Source of the DNA: Pseudomonas sp. MYb118 | GTDB lineage: Bacteria > Pseudomonadota > Gammaproteobacteria > Pseudomonadales > Pseudomonadaceae | NCBI RefSeq assembly: GCF_040947875.1 | Contig: NZ_JBFRXN010000001.1 | Coordinates: 434,001-498,000, forward strand | DNA length: 64,000 nt | Direction of reading: 5' to 3' | In this document: piece by piece, positions 9,346 to 15,851 of the stretch | How the letters are laid out: each line of letters opens with the position of its first letter | Position numbering within the stretch: position 1 is the first letter of the stretch | Notes under the pieces: generated by a model | The model's input: the letters and a program-made list of their open reading frames with translations, nothing else | Told to the model about the DNA's origin: nothing | Database searches by the model: none | Position numbers and translations under genes: made by a program

Positions 9346-9368
9346 AGTCGTAATATTTGGAGGCAGCG

Positions 9369-9908
9369 ATGAACGACAAGAAAGCTCAAACCCGCGAACG
9401 GATTCTCAAGGCCGCCAGCGCTGCGCTGATTCAGCGTGGTCCGGCCGAACCGAGCGTAGGTGAAGTGATGGGGGCGGCCGGCCTGACGGTGGGTGGCTTC
9501 TATGCGCACTTCGAAAGCAAGGACGCGATGATGCTGGAAGCGTTCAAGCAATTGCTCGGTCACCGCCGTGGACTGATTGCCGACATGGATGCCGACCTGA
9601 CCGGCGAAGAGCGTCGCGCGCTGGTGGCGGCGTTCTACCTGTCACGCAAGCACCGTGATTCCTCTGATTCGGCGTGCCCGATCCCGGCTTCGGTCGGGGA
9701 GTTGGGACGCCTGCCGGAGTCGTTTCGTGTGGCGTTGAACGAGCACGTGGAGTTGATGGTCGCGCAGTTGGCGGCCAGTGCGGAAGACACCGACAAGGCA
9801 TTGGCCGATATGGCGCTGATGGTCGGTGGGTTGGCCCTGGCGCGGGCGCTGGGGCCGGGAGAGTTGTCCGATCGACTGCTGCGTGCCGCCAAATCGGCGG
9901 TGCTATGA
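9369..9908 (+). CDS. TetR/AcrR-family transcriptional regulator
   Basis: This 179-residue repressor has an N-terminal TetR helix-turn-helix: TRERILKAASAALIQRG followed by the recognition helix region GLTVGGFYAHFESKDAMM (about residues 32-50). The C-terminal ligand domain is helical, with an SDSACPIPA segment seen in this TetR subgroup. ATG 9369 has GGAGG 5 nt upstream; a TTG 12 bp earlier is less likely. It is followed after 31 bp by an alpha/beta hydrolase and probably controls it and itself through the palindrome at 9319. The ligand is unknown. Confidence 0.92.
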   Translation: MNDKKAQTRERILKAASAALIQRGPAEPSVGEVMGAAGLTVGGFYAHFESKDAMMLEAFKQLLGHRRGLIADMDADLTGEERRALVAAFYLSRKHRDSSDSACPIPASVGELGRLPESFRVALNEHVELMVAQLAASAEDTDKALADMALMVGGLALARALGPGELSDRLLRAAKSAVL

Positions 9909-9939
9909 CCTGAAGGCACAAGCCTGGGGAGTGAGAGCG

Positions 9940-10773
9940 ATGAGCGCGTTGAAGTGGGTTCGTGGCGTTAATGGCACCTTGGGCTGGTTTGCACCGAAGC
10001 TGGTTGCGGCGAAAATGCGTCTGGCATTCATGAGGCCGCGGGATTTGCCGCCCCGTGACTGGGAGCTGCCGCTGCTGGCGAAATCCGAGCGCATCACCTT
10101 GCGCTTCGGTCTCTCGGCCCTGCGCTGGGGGCGCGGCCCGGCCGTGCTGTTGATGCACGGTTGGGAAGGGCGGCCGACGCAATTCGCCAGCCTCATCACC
10201 GCACTGGTGGACGCCGGATACTCCGTGGTAGCCCTGGATGGCCCCGGTCACGGGCGTTCACCCGGTCGCGAAGCGAATGTCATGCTGTTCGCCCGCGCCA
10301 TGCTCGAGGCGGCCGCCGAACTGCCGCCCTTGCAAGCGGTCATCGGCCACTCGATGGGCGGCGCCAGTGCCATGCTGGCGGTGCAACTGGGCCTGCGCAC
10401 CGAGACGCTGGTCACCATTGCTGCGCCGGCGCGCATCCTCGGGGTGCTGCGCGGCTTTGCCCGCTACGTGCGCCTGCCGCCCAGGGCTCGCTCGGCGTTC
10501 ATCCGCCAGGTCGAGCAAGACGTCGGCATGCGCGCGGCGGCGCTGGATGTCACGCACTATCAGCTCGACATGCCCGGCCTGATCGTCCACGCCGAAGACG
10601 ACCGCCTGGTCTCGGTCAAGGAGTCCCAACTGATCCACGAAGCCTGGTTCGACAGCCGCTTGCTGCGCTTGCCCGACGGCGGTCATCAGCGGGTACTGGC
10701 CGACCCGCGTGTGATTGATGGCGTGTTATCACTGCTGGCTGGCCGCAGCCTGCAATCGCGCCAATCGGCCTGA
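9940..10773 (+). CDS. Alpha/beta hydrolase
   Basis: This 277-residue hydrolase has the nucleophile elbow GHSMGGAS (Ser about residue 138), an oxyanion-hole segment LLMHGWEGR, a probable acid in HAEDDRLV and a catalytic His in GGHQRV near the C-terminus. It has no signal peptide, so it is cytoplasmic. It could hydrolyse esters or lactones; the substrate cannot be read from sequence. It is probably co-transcribed with the TetR gene before it, and the thioesterase follows after 47 bp. Confidence 0.88.
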   Translation: MSALKWVRGVNGTLGWFAPKLVAAKMRLAFMRPRDLPPRDWELPLLAKSERITLRFGLSALRWGRGPAVLLMHGWEGRPTQFASLITALVDAGYSVVALDGPGHGRSPGREANVMLFARAMLEAAAELPPLQAVIGHSMGGASAMLAVQLGLRTETLVTIAAPARILGVLRGFARYVRLPPRARSAFIRQVEQDVGMRAAALDVTHYQLDMPGLIVHAEDDRLVSVKESQLIHEAWFDSRLLRLPDGGHQRVLADPRVIDGVLSLLAGRSLQSRQSA

Positions 10774-10820
10774 GCATCCGTTACACTGCCCCGGTCGCAA
10801 TAATCTGACCGGAGTGGGGC

Positions 10821-11270
10821 ATGGGCTGGGATCGGGCAACGCCTTTTATCATCAACCTGGAAGTGGGCGCCGAGGACATCGACGGCCTGGGGCACGCCAA
10901 TAACGCGGTGTACGTGACCTGGCTGGAACGCTGTGCCTGGCGTCACTCCCAGCGCCTGGGGCTGGACCTGGTCGAGTACCGGCGGCTGGACCGGGCGATG
11001 GCCGTGGTGCGCCACGAGATCGACTATCTGGCGGCGGCCTACGAGGGCGACCAGTTGCAACTGGCAACCTGGATCGTCGATTGGGACCAGCGCCTGAAAA
11101 TGACCCGGCACTTCCAGCTCAAGCGCCCGAGCGACAACGCCACCCTGCTGCGCGCGCAAACCACCTTCGTGTGCATCGAACTGTCCACCGGTCGGCCCAA
11201 GCGCATGCCGGCGGAGTTCATCGAAGGCTATGGCCCGGCCCTTAACCAGCCGCTGCCACAAACCCTGTAG
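10821..11270 (+). CDS. 4-hydroxybenzoyl-CoA-type (hotdog) acyl-CoA thioesterase
   Basis: This 149-residue hotdog-fold protein resembles YbgC/FcbC. The signature DIDGLGHANNAVYVTWLE holds the family's Asp-x-x-(G)-H-x-N active-site pattern, and a central ARE-equivalent strand segment (VRHEIDYLAAAYEGDQL) follows. It would hydrolyse an acyl-CoA in the cytoplasm. ATG 10821 has a GGAGTGGGG ribosome-binding site. A REP doublet abuts its stop codon, separating it from dusC. The acyl chain preferred is unknown. Confidence 0.85.
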   Translation: MGWDRATPFIINLEVGAEDIDGLGHANNAVYVTWLERCAWRHSQRLGLDLVEYRRLDRAMAVVRHEIDYLAAAYEGDQLQLATWIVDWDQRLKMTRHFQLKRPSDNATLLRAQTTFVCIELSTGRPKRMPAEFIEGYGPALNQPLPQTL

Positions 11271-11353
11271 GAGCGAGCTTGCTCGCGATGGCCATCTGTC
11301 AGTGGATATGATGTTGACTGACACACCGCCATCGCGAGCAAGCTCGCTCCTAC
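11267..11353. repeat. REP doublet between the thioesterase gene and dusC
   Basis: Inverted 24-bp units lie at 11267-11290 and 11330-11353. The first overlaps the last bases of the thioesterase stop codon. Confidence 0.9.
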
Positions 11354-11406
11354 AGGTGTCCATAATCCAGTAAACTGCCGCACGTTTTTCCTCGAGTATG
11401 TTTTTC

Positions 11407-12366
11407 ATGCAAATTGCCCTGGCACCCATGGAGGGGTTGGTCGACAACATCCTGCGCGACGTGCTGACCCGTGTCGGTGGTATCGACTGGTGCGTGACCG
11501 AGTTCATCCGCATCAACGACCAATTGCTCACCCCGGCCTACTTCCACAAGTTCGGCCCCGAGCTGCTGACCGGTGCGCGCACCGCCGCCGGTGTGCCCCT
11601 GCGTGTGCAGCTGCTGGGTTCGGACCCGGTGTGCCTGGCGGAAAACGCCGCGCTGGCCTGCGAGCTGGGCTCTGAGGTCATCGACCTGAATTTCGGTTGC
11701 CCGGCCAAGACCGTCAACAAGTCCCGGGGCGGGGCGGTGCTGCTCAAGGAGCCCGAGCTGCTCAACCGCATTGTCGAGCACGTGCGGCGCGCGGTGCCGG
11801 CGCACATTCCGGTCACCGCGAAGATGCGCCTGGGCTTCGACAGCCCGGACGGTTCGCTGGTGTGCGCCACGGCGCTGGCCGAAGGCGGCGCGGAGCACAT
11901 CGTGGTGCATGCGCGGACCAAGACCGATGGCTACAAGCCGCCAGCGCACTGGGAGTGGATCCCGCGGGTGCAGGACGTGGTCAAGGTGCCGGTGTTCGCC
12001 AATGGCGATATCTGGAGCGTCGAAGACTGGCGCCGTTGCCGCGAAATCAGCGGCGTGGAAGACATCATGCTCGGTCGCGGCCTGGTCTCGCGTCCGGACC
12101 TGGGCCGGCAGATCATGGCGGCCCGCGCCGGTGAAGAGGTGGTCGAAATGACCTGGGCCGAGCTGCTGCCGCTGATCCGCGAGTTCTGGCAACAGGCCCA
12201 GGCGCAGATGACCCCGCGCCAGTCACCGGGGCGTCTGAAGCAATGGCTGGCCATGCTCACGCGCAATTATCCCGAGGCGGTGGAGCTGTTCACCACGCTG
12301 CGCCGCGAGACCGAGCCGGATCAGGTCTCGCGTTTGCTCGGTGTGCCGGTGGCGCAGGCGGCCTGA
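11407..12366 (+). CDS. dusC: tRNA-dihydrouridine(16) synthase (DusC)
   Basis: This 319-residue flavoenzyme reduces uridine in the tRNA D-loop. It begins with the Dus N-terminus [14 protein letters not shown]. The catalytic Cys is in [15 protein letters not shown], and the FMN-binding TIM-barrel strands include [15 protein letters not shown] and ANGDIWS. Length and the WARTK-like/NGDI motifs place it in the DusC group. ATG 11407 is chosen over 11398 because the only purine-rich site (CGAG) is correctly spaced from the second ATG. It stands alone before ibpA. Confidence 0.92.
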   Translation: MQIALAPMEGLVDNILRDVLTRVGGIDWCVTEFIRINDQLLTPAYFHKFGPELLTGARTAAGVPLRVQLLGSDPVCLAENAALACELGSEVIDLNFGCPAKTVNKSRGGAVLLKEPELLNRIVEHVRRAVPAHIPVTAKMRLGFDSPDGSLVCATALAEGGAEHIVVHARTKTDGYKPPAHWEWIPRVQDVVKVPVFANGDIWSVEDWRRCREISGVEDIMLGRGLVSRPDLGRQIMAARAGEEVVEMTWAELLPLIREFWQQAQAQMTPRQSPGRLKQWLAMLTRNYPEAVELFTTLRRETEPDQVSRLLGVPVAQAA

Positions 12367-12385
12367 AAAAATCTGCAAAAAGTCT

Positions 12386-12414
12386 CTTGAAATGCAATCA
12401 GCGGTCCTTATCTA
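12386..12414 (+). promoter_or_regulatory. Heat-shock (sigma-32) promoter of ibpA
   Basis: CTTGAAA (12386-12392) and CCTTATCTA (12406-12414) are 13 bp apart, matching the RpoH pattern CTTGAAA-N13/14-CCCCATNTA. Confidence 0.8.
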
Positions 12415-12421
12415 AGGGTTA

Positions 12422-12485
12422 CGCGATGCCGAATTCGGGTCGCGGAGACAAAAAACTTGCTGATTGTTTTCAGGAGATTTGAACC
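12422..12485 (+). ncRNA. ROSE-type RNA thermometer in the ibpA leader
   Basis: A first hairpin (GCGATGCCG..CGGGTCGC, 12423-12443) precedes a second in which CUUGCUGA (12456-12463) pairs with UCAGGAG (12470-12476), sequestering the Shine-Dalgarno AGGAG. G12459 is left as the single bulged G opposite the SD that defines ROSE elements. ATG follows 9 nt after the SD. Confidence 0.88.
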
Positions 12486-12932
12486 ATGACTACTGCATTT
12501 TCCCTCGCGCCTCTGTTCCGTTCCTCGGTGGGCTTCGACCGCTTCAACGACCTGTTCGAAACCGCCCTGCGCAACGAGCCTGGCAGCTCTTACCCTCCCT
12601 ACAACGTGGAAAAACACGGTGACGATCAATACCGCATCGTCGTAGCGGCAGCCGGTTTCCAGGAAGACGACCTGGAGCTGCAAGTCGAGAAGGGTGTGCT
12701 GACCATCAGTGGCGGCAAACGTGATGGCAACGAAGGCGTGACCTTCCTGCATCAAGGCATCGCCCAGCGTGCCTTCAAACTGTCCTTCCGCCTGGCCGAT
12801 CACATCGAGATTAAGGCCGCCGACCTGCGCAATGGCCTGCTGAGCATCGACCTGCTGCGCGTGGTTCCGGAAGAGGCGAAAGCCAAACGCATCCCGATCA
12901 ACGGGGAGCAAAAGCCGGCCCTGCAACACTAA
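12486..12932 (+). CDS. ibpA: Small heat-shock protein IbpA (Hsp20)
   Basis: This 148-residue alpha-crystallin-domain chaperone (about residues 38-130) binds unfolding proteins and holds them for DnaK/ClpB. The N-terminal FSLAPLFRSSVGFDRFNDLF and the domain strands YPPYNVEKHGDDQYRIVVAAAGF and GVLTISGGK are typical. The C-terminal IPI anchoring motif (KRIPINGE) is present. Expression is doubly heat-controlled by the sigma-32 promoter and the ROSE thermometer. An intrinsic terminator follows. Confidence 0.97.
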   Translation: MTTAFSLAPLFRSSVGFDRFNDLFETALRNEPGSSYPPYNVEKHGDDQYRIVVAAAGFQEDDLELQVEKGVLTISGGKRDGNEGVTFLHQGIAQRAFKLSFRLADHIEIKAADLRNGLLSIDLLRVVPEEAKAKRIPINGEQKPALQH

Positions 12933-12946
12933 GGCCGAGCAATGAA

Positions 12947-12975
12947 AAAGGGCGCCAATGGCGCCCTTTTTTGTG
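12947..12975 (+). terminator. Intrinsic terminator of ibpA (and norB on the minus strand)
   Basis: GGGCGCC-AAT-GGCGCCC is followed by T6. The upstream AAAAA run makes it usable by the convergent norB as well. Confidence 0.88.
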
Positions 12976-12984
12976 CGTGGGTGT

Positions 12985-15258
12985 TTAGCGCTGACCGATC
13001 GTGGCCGAGTTCACGGCGCGTGGATGGCGCGACGAAAACAGCAGCCCACCGGCGATTTGCCAGATCACCGCAAATGCGCCGATCAGGAATACGATGTCGC
13101 CGAAGGTGCGGATCCAGCGCAGGGTTTGCAGCAGGTCCTGCTGCATGAATGCTTCGCTGCGGGCATACCACAGGCCTTGGCTGGCACTGGCGTAGAACTG
13201 CAGGATGCCAACTGGCAGCAGGCTGGTGAAAATCATCAGCGCCAGGCCGCCGTTGAGCCACCAGAAACCGGTGCTCATCAGGCGATCATTGAACTGCAAG
13301 TTAGGCCGCAGGTAGCGCAGGATCAACAGGCTGAAGCCCAGTGCCAGCGAACCGTACACGCCGAACAACGCCGCGTGTGCATGCAGTGGCGTGGTGTTCA
13401 GGCCCTGGATGTAATACAGCGAGATCGGTGGGTTGATCAGGAAACCGAAGACGCCGGCGCCCAGCATGTTCCAGAACGCCGTGGCGATGAAGAACTGCAA
13501 CGGCCAGCGAATGCGCGACATCCACGGCGCGCGATCTTTGAGGCGCCAGTTTTCCCAGGCTTCGTAGCCCAGCAGAATCAGCGGTACTACTTCCAGGGCG
13601 CTGAAGGTCGCGCCCACCGCCATCACCGGTGTGGTGGTGCCGGAAAAGTAGATGTGGTGGAAAGTGCCGGGAACGCCGCCGAGCATGAACAGCGAAGCCG
13701 AACCGAGGGTCGCGGTGGTCGCCAGGCGCTTGGACACCAGGCCCATGCTGGTAAAAATGAAGGCCAGCGCCGTGGTGGCGAACACTTCGAAGAAGCCTTC
13801 GACCCACAGGTGCACGACCCACCAGCGCCAGTACTCCATGACCGACAGGTTGGTGCGCTCGCCATAGAACAGGCCGGCGCCGTAGAACAGGCCGATGGCA
13901 ATCACCGAGCACGCCAGCAGTGCCAGCAGGTTCTTGTCACCGGGCTGACGCAGCGCAGGCATCATCGCGCGCAACATCAGTACCAGCCAGAACACGATGC
14001 CGGCGAACTTGGCGATCTGCCACAGGCGGCCGAGGTCGACGTACTCGTAACCCTGGTGACCGAGCCAGAAACTCCACTCGACGGGCATCAGTTGGGCGAT
14101 GGCGAGGAAGTTACCGGCGTAGGAGCCGACCACCACCAGTACCAGGGCCCAGAACAGCACATCGACCCCCAGTTTCTGGTATTTGGGGTCCTTGCCGCCG
14201 TTGATGAACGGTGCCAGAAACAGCCCGGCCGCGAGGAAGCCGGTGGCGATCCAGAACATCGCGCTCTGCAAGTGCCAGGTGCGGGTCAGCGAGTAGGGGA
14301 ACCACTTCGACAGGGGCAGGCCGTAGAAATCCTGGCCTTCCACGGTGTAGTGCGCGGTCACGCCGCCCATCAGTACCTGGAAGCCGAACAGGGCGCCGAC
14401 CAGCAGCAGATACTTGCCCAGGGCTTTCTGCGAAGGCGTCAGCTTGATCAGGCTCAGTGGGTCCTGGGCCGGCACCGTCGGTTCGCCTTCTTCATGGTTG
14501 CGCAGGAACGCCCAGCCCCACACCAGGAGGCCGATGCCGGCGAGCAGCACGACAATGCTGACGATCGACCAGACCATGTTTTCGGCGGTCGGGTGGTTGT
14601 CGATCAGCGGCTCGTGCGGCCAGTTGTTGGTGAAGGTCGCGCTCTGGCCATCACGCTCGGTGGCGGCCGCCCAGGCGGTCCAGAAGAAAAACTGGGTCAA
14701 TTGCTGGCGCCGGGCGGCGTCCGGCAGGGTGTTTTCCTTCATGGCGAAGCTTTCACGGCTGCCGTGCAACGACGGATCGTTGCTGAACAGCGCGTGGTAG
14801 TAGGCCGCGGTTTTCGCGATCGCCTGGATGCGTCGCTCACTGAGCACCAGCGTGCCGTCGACCAGTCGATTGCCCCGGTACTCGCGTTTGAGCTGGTGGC
14901 GCAGCAGCGCCTGCTGATCGTCATCAATCTGGCTGTAGGCCTTGCCAAACCGCTGTTGCGCCGCCAGGTCCAGCCAGGCGAGCAGTTCGCGGTGCAGCCA
15001 GTCGGCGGTCCAGTCCGGCGCCTGATACGCACCGTGGCCCCAGATCGAACCCAGCTGCATACCGCCAATGCTCTGCCAGGCGGTCTGGCCGTCGAGGATG
15101 TCGGCGGCCCGGAACAGCGTGGTGCCATCGACGCTCTGCACCTGTTCGGGGATCGGTGGCGCCTGGCGGTAGATCTCGCGACCGAACCACCCCAGCAGGC
15201 AGAAAGTCACGCCGAGGACGCCAATCAGCGACCACCATAATTTGCGGTATTCACCCAT
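12985..15258 (-). CDS. norB: Quinol-dependent nitric oxide reductase (qNOR, single-subunit NorB)
   Basis: This 757-residue inner-membrane enzyme reduces 2 NO to N2O with quinol electrons. The N-terminal TM (YRKLWWSLIGVLGVTFCLL) and periplasmic extension are the qNOR substitute for NorC. The catalytic core has about 12 TMs with haem/FeB ligands in RTWHLQSAMFW, VVHLWVEGFFEVFATTA, GTFHHIYFSG and HAHAALFG. ATG 15258 has a strong GGAGGTGAT site. No NorC, NorQ or NorD gene is adjacent, as expected for detoxifying qNOR. Upstream NorR-like boxes and a sigma-54-like promoter imply induction by nitric oxide. Confidence 0.97.
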   Translation of the reverse strand: MGEYRKLWWSLIGVLGVTFCLLGWFGREIYRQAPPIPEQVQSVDGTTLFRAADILDGQTAWQSIGGMQLGSIWGHGAYQAPDWTADWLHRELLAWLDLAAQQRFGKAYSQIDDDQQALLRHQLKREYRGNRLVDGTLVLSERRIQAIAKTAAYYHALFSNDPSLHGSRESFAMKENTLPDAARRQQLTQFFFWTAWAAATERDGQSATFTNNWPHEPLIDNHPTAENMVWSIVSIVVLLAGIGLLVWGWAFLRNHEEGEPTVPAQDPLSLIKLTPSQKALGKYLLLVGALFGFQVLMGGVTAHYTVEGQDFYGLPLSKWFPYSLTRTWHLQSAMFWIATGFLAAGLFLAPFINGGKDPKYQKLGVDVLFWALVLVVVGSYAGNFLAIAQLMPVEWSFWLGHQGYEYVDLGRLWQIAKFAGIVFWLVLMLRAMMPALRQPGDKNLLALLACSVIAIGLFYGAGLFYGERTNLSVMEYWRWWVVHLWVEGFFEVFATTALAFIFTSMGLVSKRLATTATLGSASLFMLGGVPGTFHHIYFSGTTTPVMAVGATFSALEVVPLILLGYEAWENWRLKDRAPWMSRIRWPLQFFIATAFWNMLGAGVFGFLINPPISLYYIQGLNTTPLHAHAALFGVYGSLALGFSLLILRYLRPNLQFNDRLMSTGFWWLNGGLALMIFTSLLPVGILQFYASASQGLWYARSEAFMQQDLLQTLRWIRTFGDIVFLIGAFAVIWQIAGGLLFSSRHPRAVNSATIGQR

Positions 15259-15377
15259 GGATCACCTCCGTCGGAACAGGGTTGTGTAATGGCCGCGACA
15301 GCTTCATCGCTGTCGGGTCGGGGTAGCGCTGCATATCAGCTCCTTGATGTTGACGTTCGGCATTCGGGCGTAGCCCT

Positions 15378-15393
15378 ATCAAGACTCGTGCCG
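15378..15393 (-). promoter_or_regulatory. Sigma-54-like promoter of norB
   Basis: Read on the minus strand, CGGCACGAGTCTTGAT resembles the RpoN element TGGCACG-N4-TTGCW, with GG and the downstream G at 12-bp spacing. The -12 GC is GA, a mismatch. It lies about 120 bp before the norB ATG. Confidence 0.55.
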
Positions 15394-15435
15394 AGCGGAG
15401 TCGCCCGTTTTTGCGGGCTCGTTTACCTGTCCAGC

Positions 15436-15492
15436 GTCTAAATGACACGCTGCATGAGCGGTCACATTGACTACGTCCTGGTCGTAATGACC
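15436..15492 (-). promoter_or_regulatory. Three NorR-type enhancer boxes upstream of norB
   Basis: On the minus strand the sites are GTCATTTAGAC (15436-15446), GTCAATGTGAC (15461-15471) and GGTCATTACGACC (15480-15492). All fit the NorR core GT-N7-AC, and the middle one is a full GTCA-N3-TGAC palindrome. They lie 45-110 bp upstream of the sigma-54-like promoter, the usual enhancer distance. Confidence 0.72.
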
Positions 15493-15496
15493 TACG

Positions 15497-15530
15497 AAAA
15501 AAGGCGCCCGCATAACCTGTATGCGGGCGC
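15497..15530 (-). terminator. Intrinsic terminator 2 (minus strand)
   Basis: A 10-bp perfect stem GCGCCCGCAT/ATGCGGGCGC (15504-15530, 7-nt loop) is followed on the minus strand by T6 after two bases. Confidence 0.85.
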
Positions 15531-15566
15531 AAAAAAACCGGCCCGTGATCGGGAAGGGTGGGCCGG
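15531..15566 (-). terminator. Intrinsic terminator 1 (minus strand)
   Basis: CCGGCCC (15538-15544) pairs with GGGCCGG (15560-15566) and is followed on the minus strand by T7. Together with the next hairpin it forms a tandem terminator after the small ORF at 15600-15719. Confidence 0.85.
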
Positions 15567-15599
15567 GGTATTGCAGGGAGGGCGATCGACTGTTGGCGA

Positions 15600-15719
15600 T
15601 CAGTCGGCGGCGATGCGGGGGCGCTTGCCGTCGACGTGGGATCCAATGTACGGGCTGGCCGCCGGGGCGTCATTTGTACGCAGGGTCAGTGGCGTCATGT
15701 GTAGGTTTGAGAGATTCAT
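15600..15719 (-). CDS. Possible 39-residue small protein
   Basis: An unlisted short ORF begins MNLSNLH, with a second in-frame Met at 15698 (MTPLTLRTNDAPAAS), and ends GKRPRIAAD-stop. Codons are typical of the genome (mostly G or C at third positions). Two tandem intrinsic terminators on the same strand start 34 nt after the stop. There is no signal peptide or TM; the tail is basic. No good ribosome-binding site is seen, so it may instead be a gene remnant or the 3' region of the GGDEF-EAL transcript. I do not recognise it. Confidence 0.4.
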   Translation of the reverse strand: MNLSNLHMTPLTLRTNDAPAASPYIGSHVDGKRPRIAAD

Positions 15720-15748
15720 ACGCAGGTATGGGAGATGCCCCTATCCCT

Positions 15749-15846
15749 GTAGGAGCGAGCTTGCTCGCGATGTTCGCCCAGACACCGCTGGCATCCAGAC
15801 AGCCAGCGTCATCGTTGACGTCCATCGCGAGCAAGCTCGCTCCTAC
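15749..15846. repeat. REP doublet after the GGDEF-EAL gene
   Basis: Inverted 24-bp units lie at 15749-15772 and 15823-15846. The second ends 5 bp from the GGDEF-EAL stop codon. Confidence 0.9.
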
Positions 15847-15851
15847 AGGTT

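Noticed and set aside
12958..15240. A 760-residue open frame on the plus strand
   Set aside because: It mirrors norB on the opposite strand and has no domain; norB is unmistakable.
15320..15400. A possible FNR/Anr box before norB (TTGAT.. and ..ATCAA half-sites)
   Set aside because: The half-sites are not spaced as TTGAT-N4-ATCAA; the NorR-type boxes explain regulation better.
15251..15673. A 140-residue minus-strand frame in the norB upstream region
   Set aside because: It runs across two terminators, the NorR boxes and the norB ribosome-binding site; composition is Pro/Arg shadow-like.
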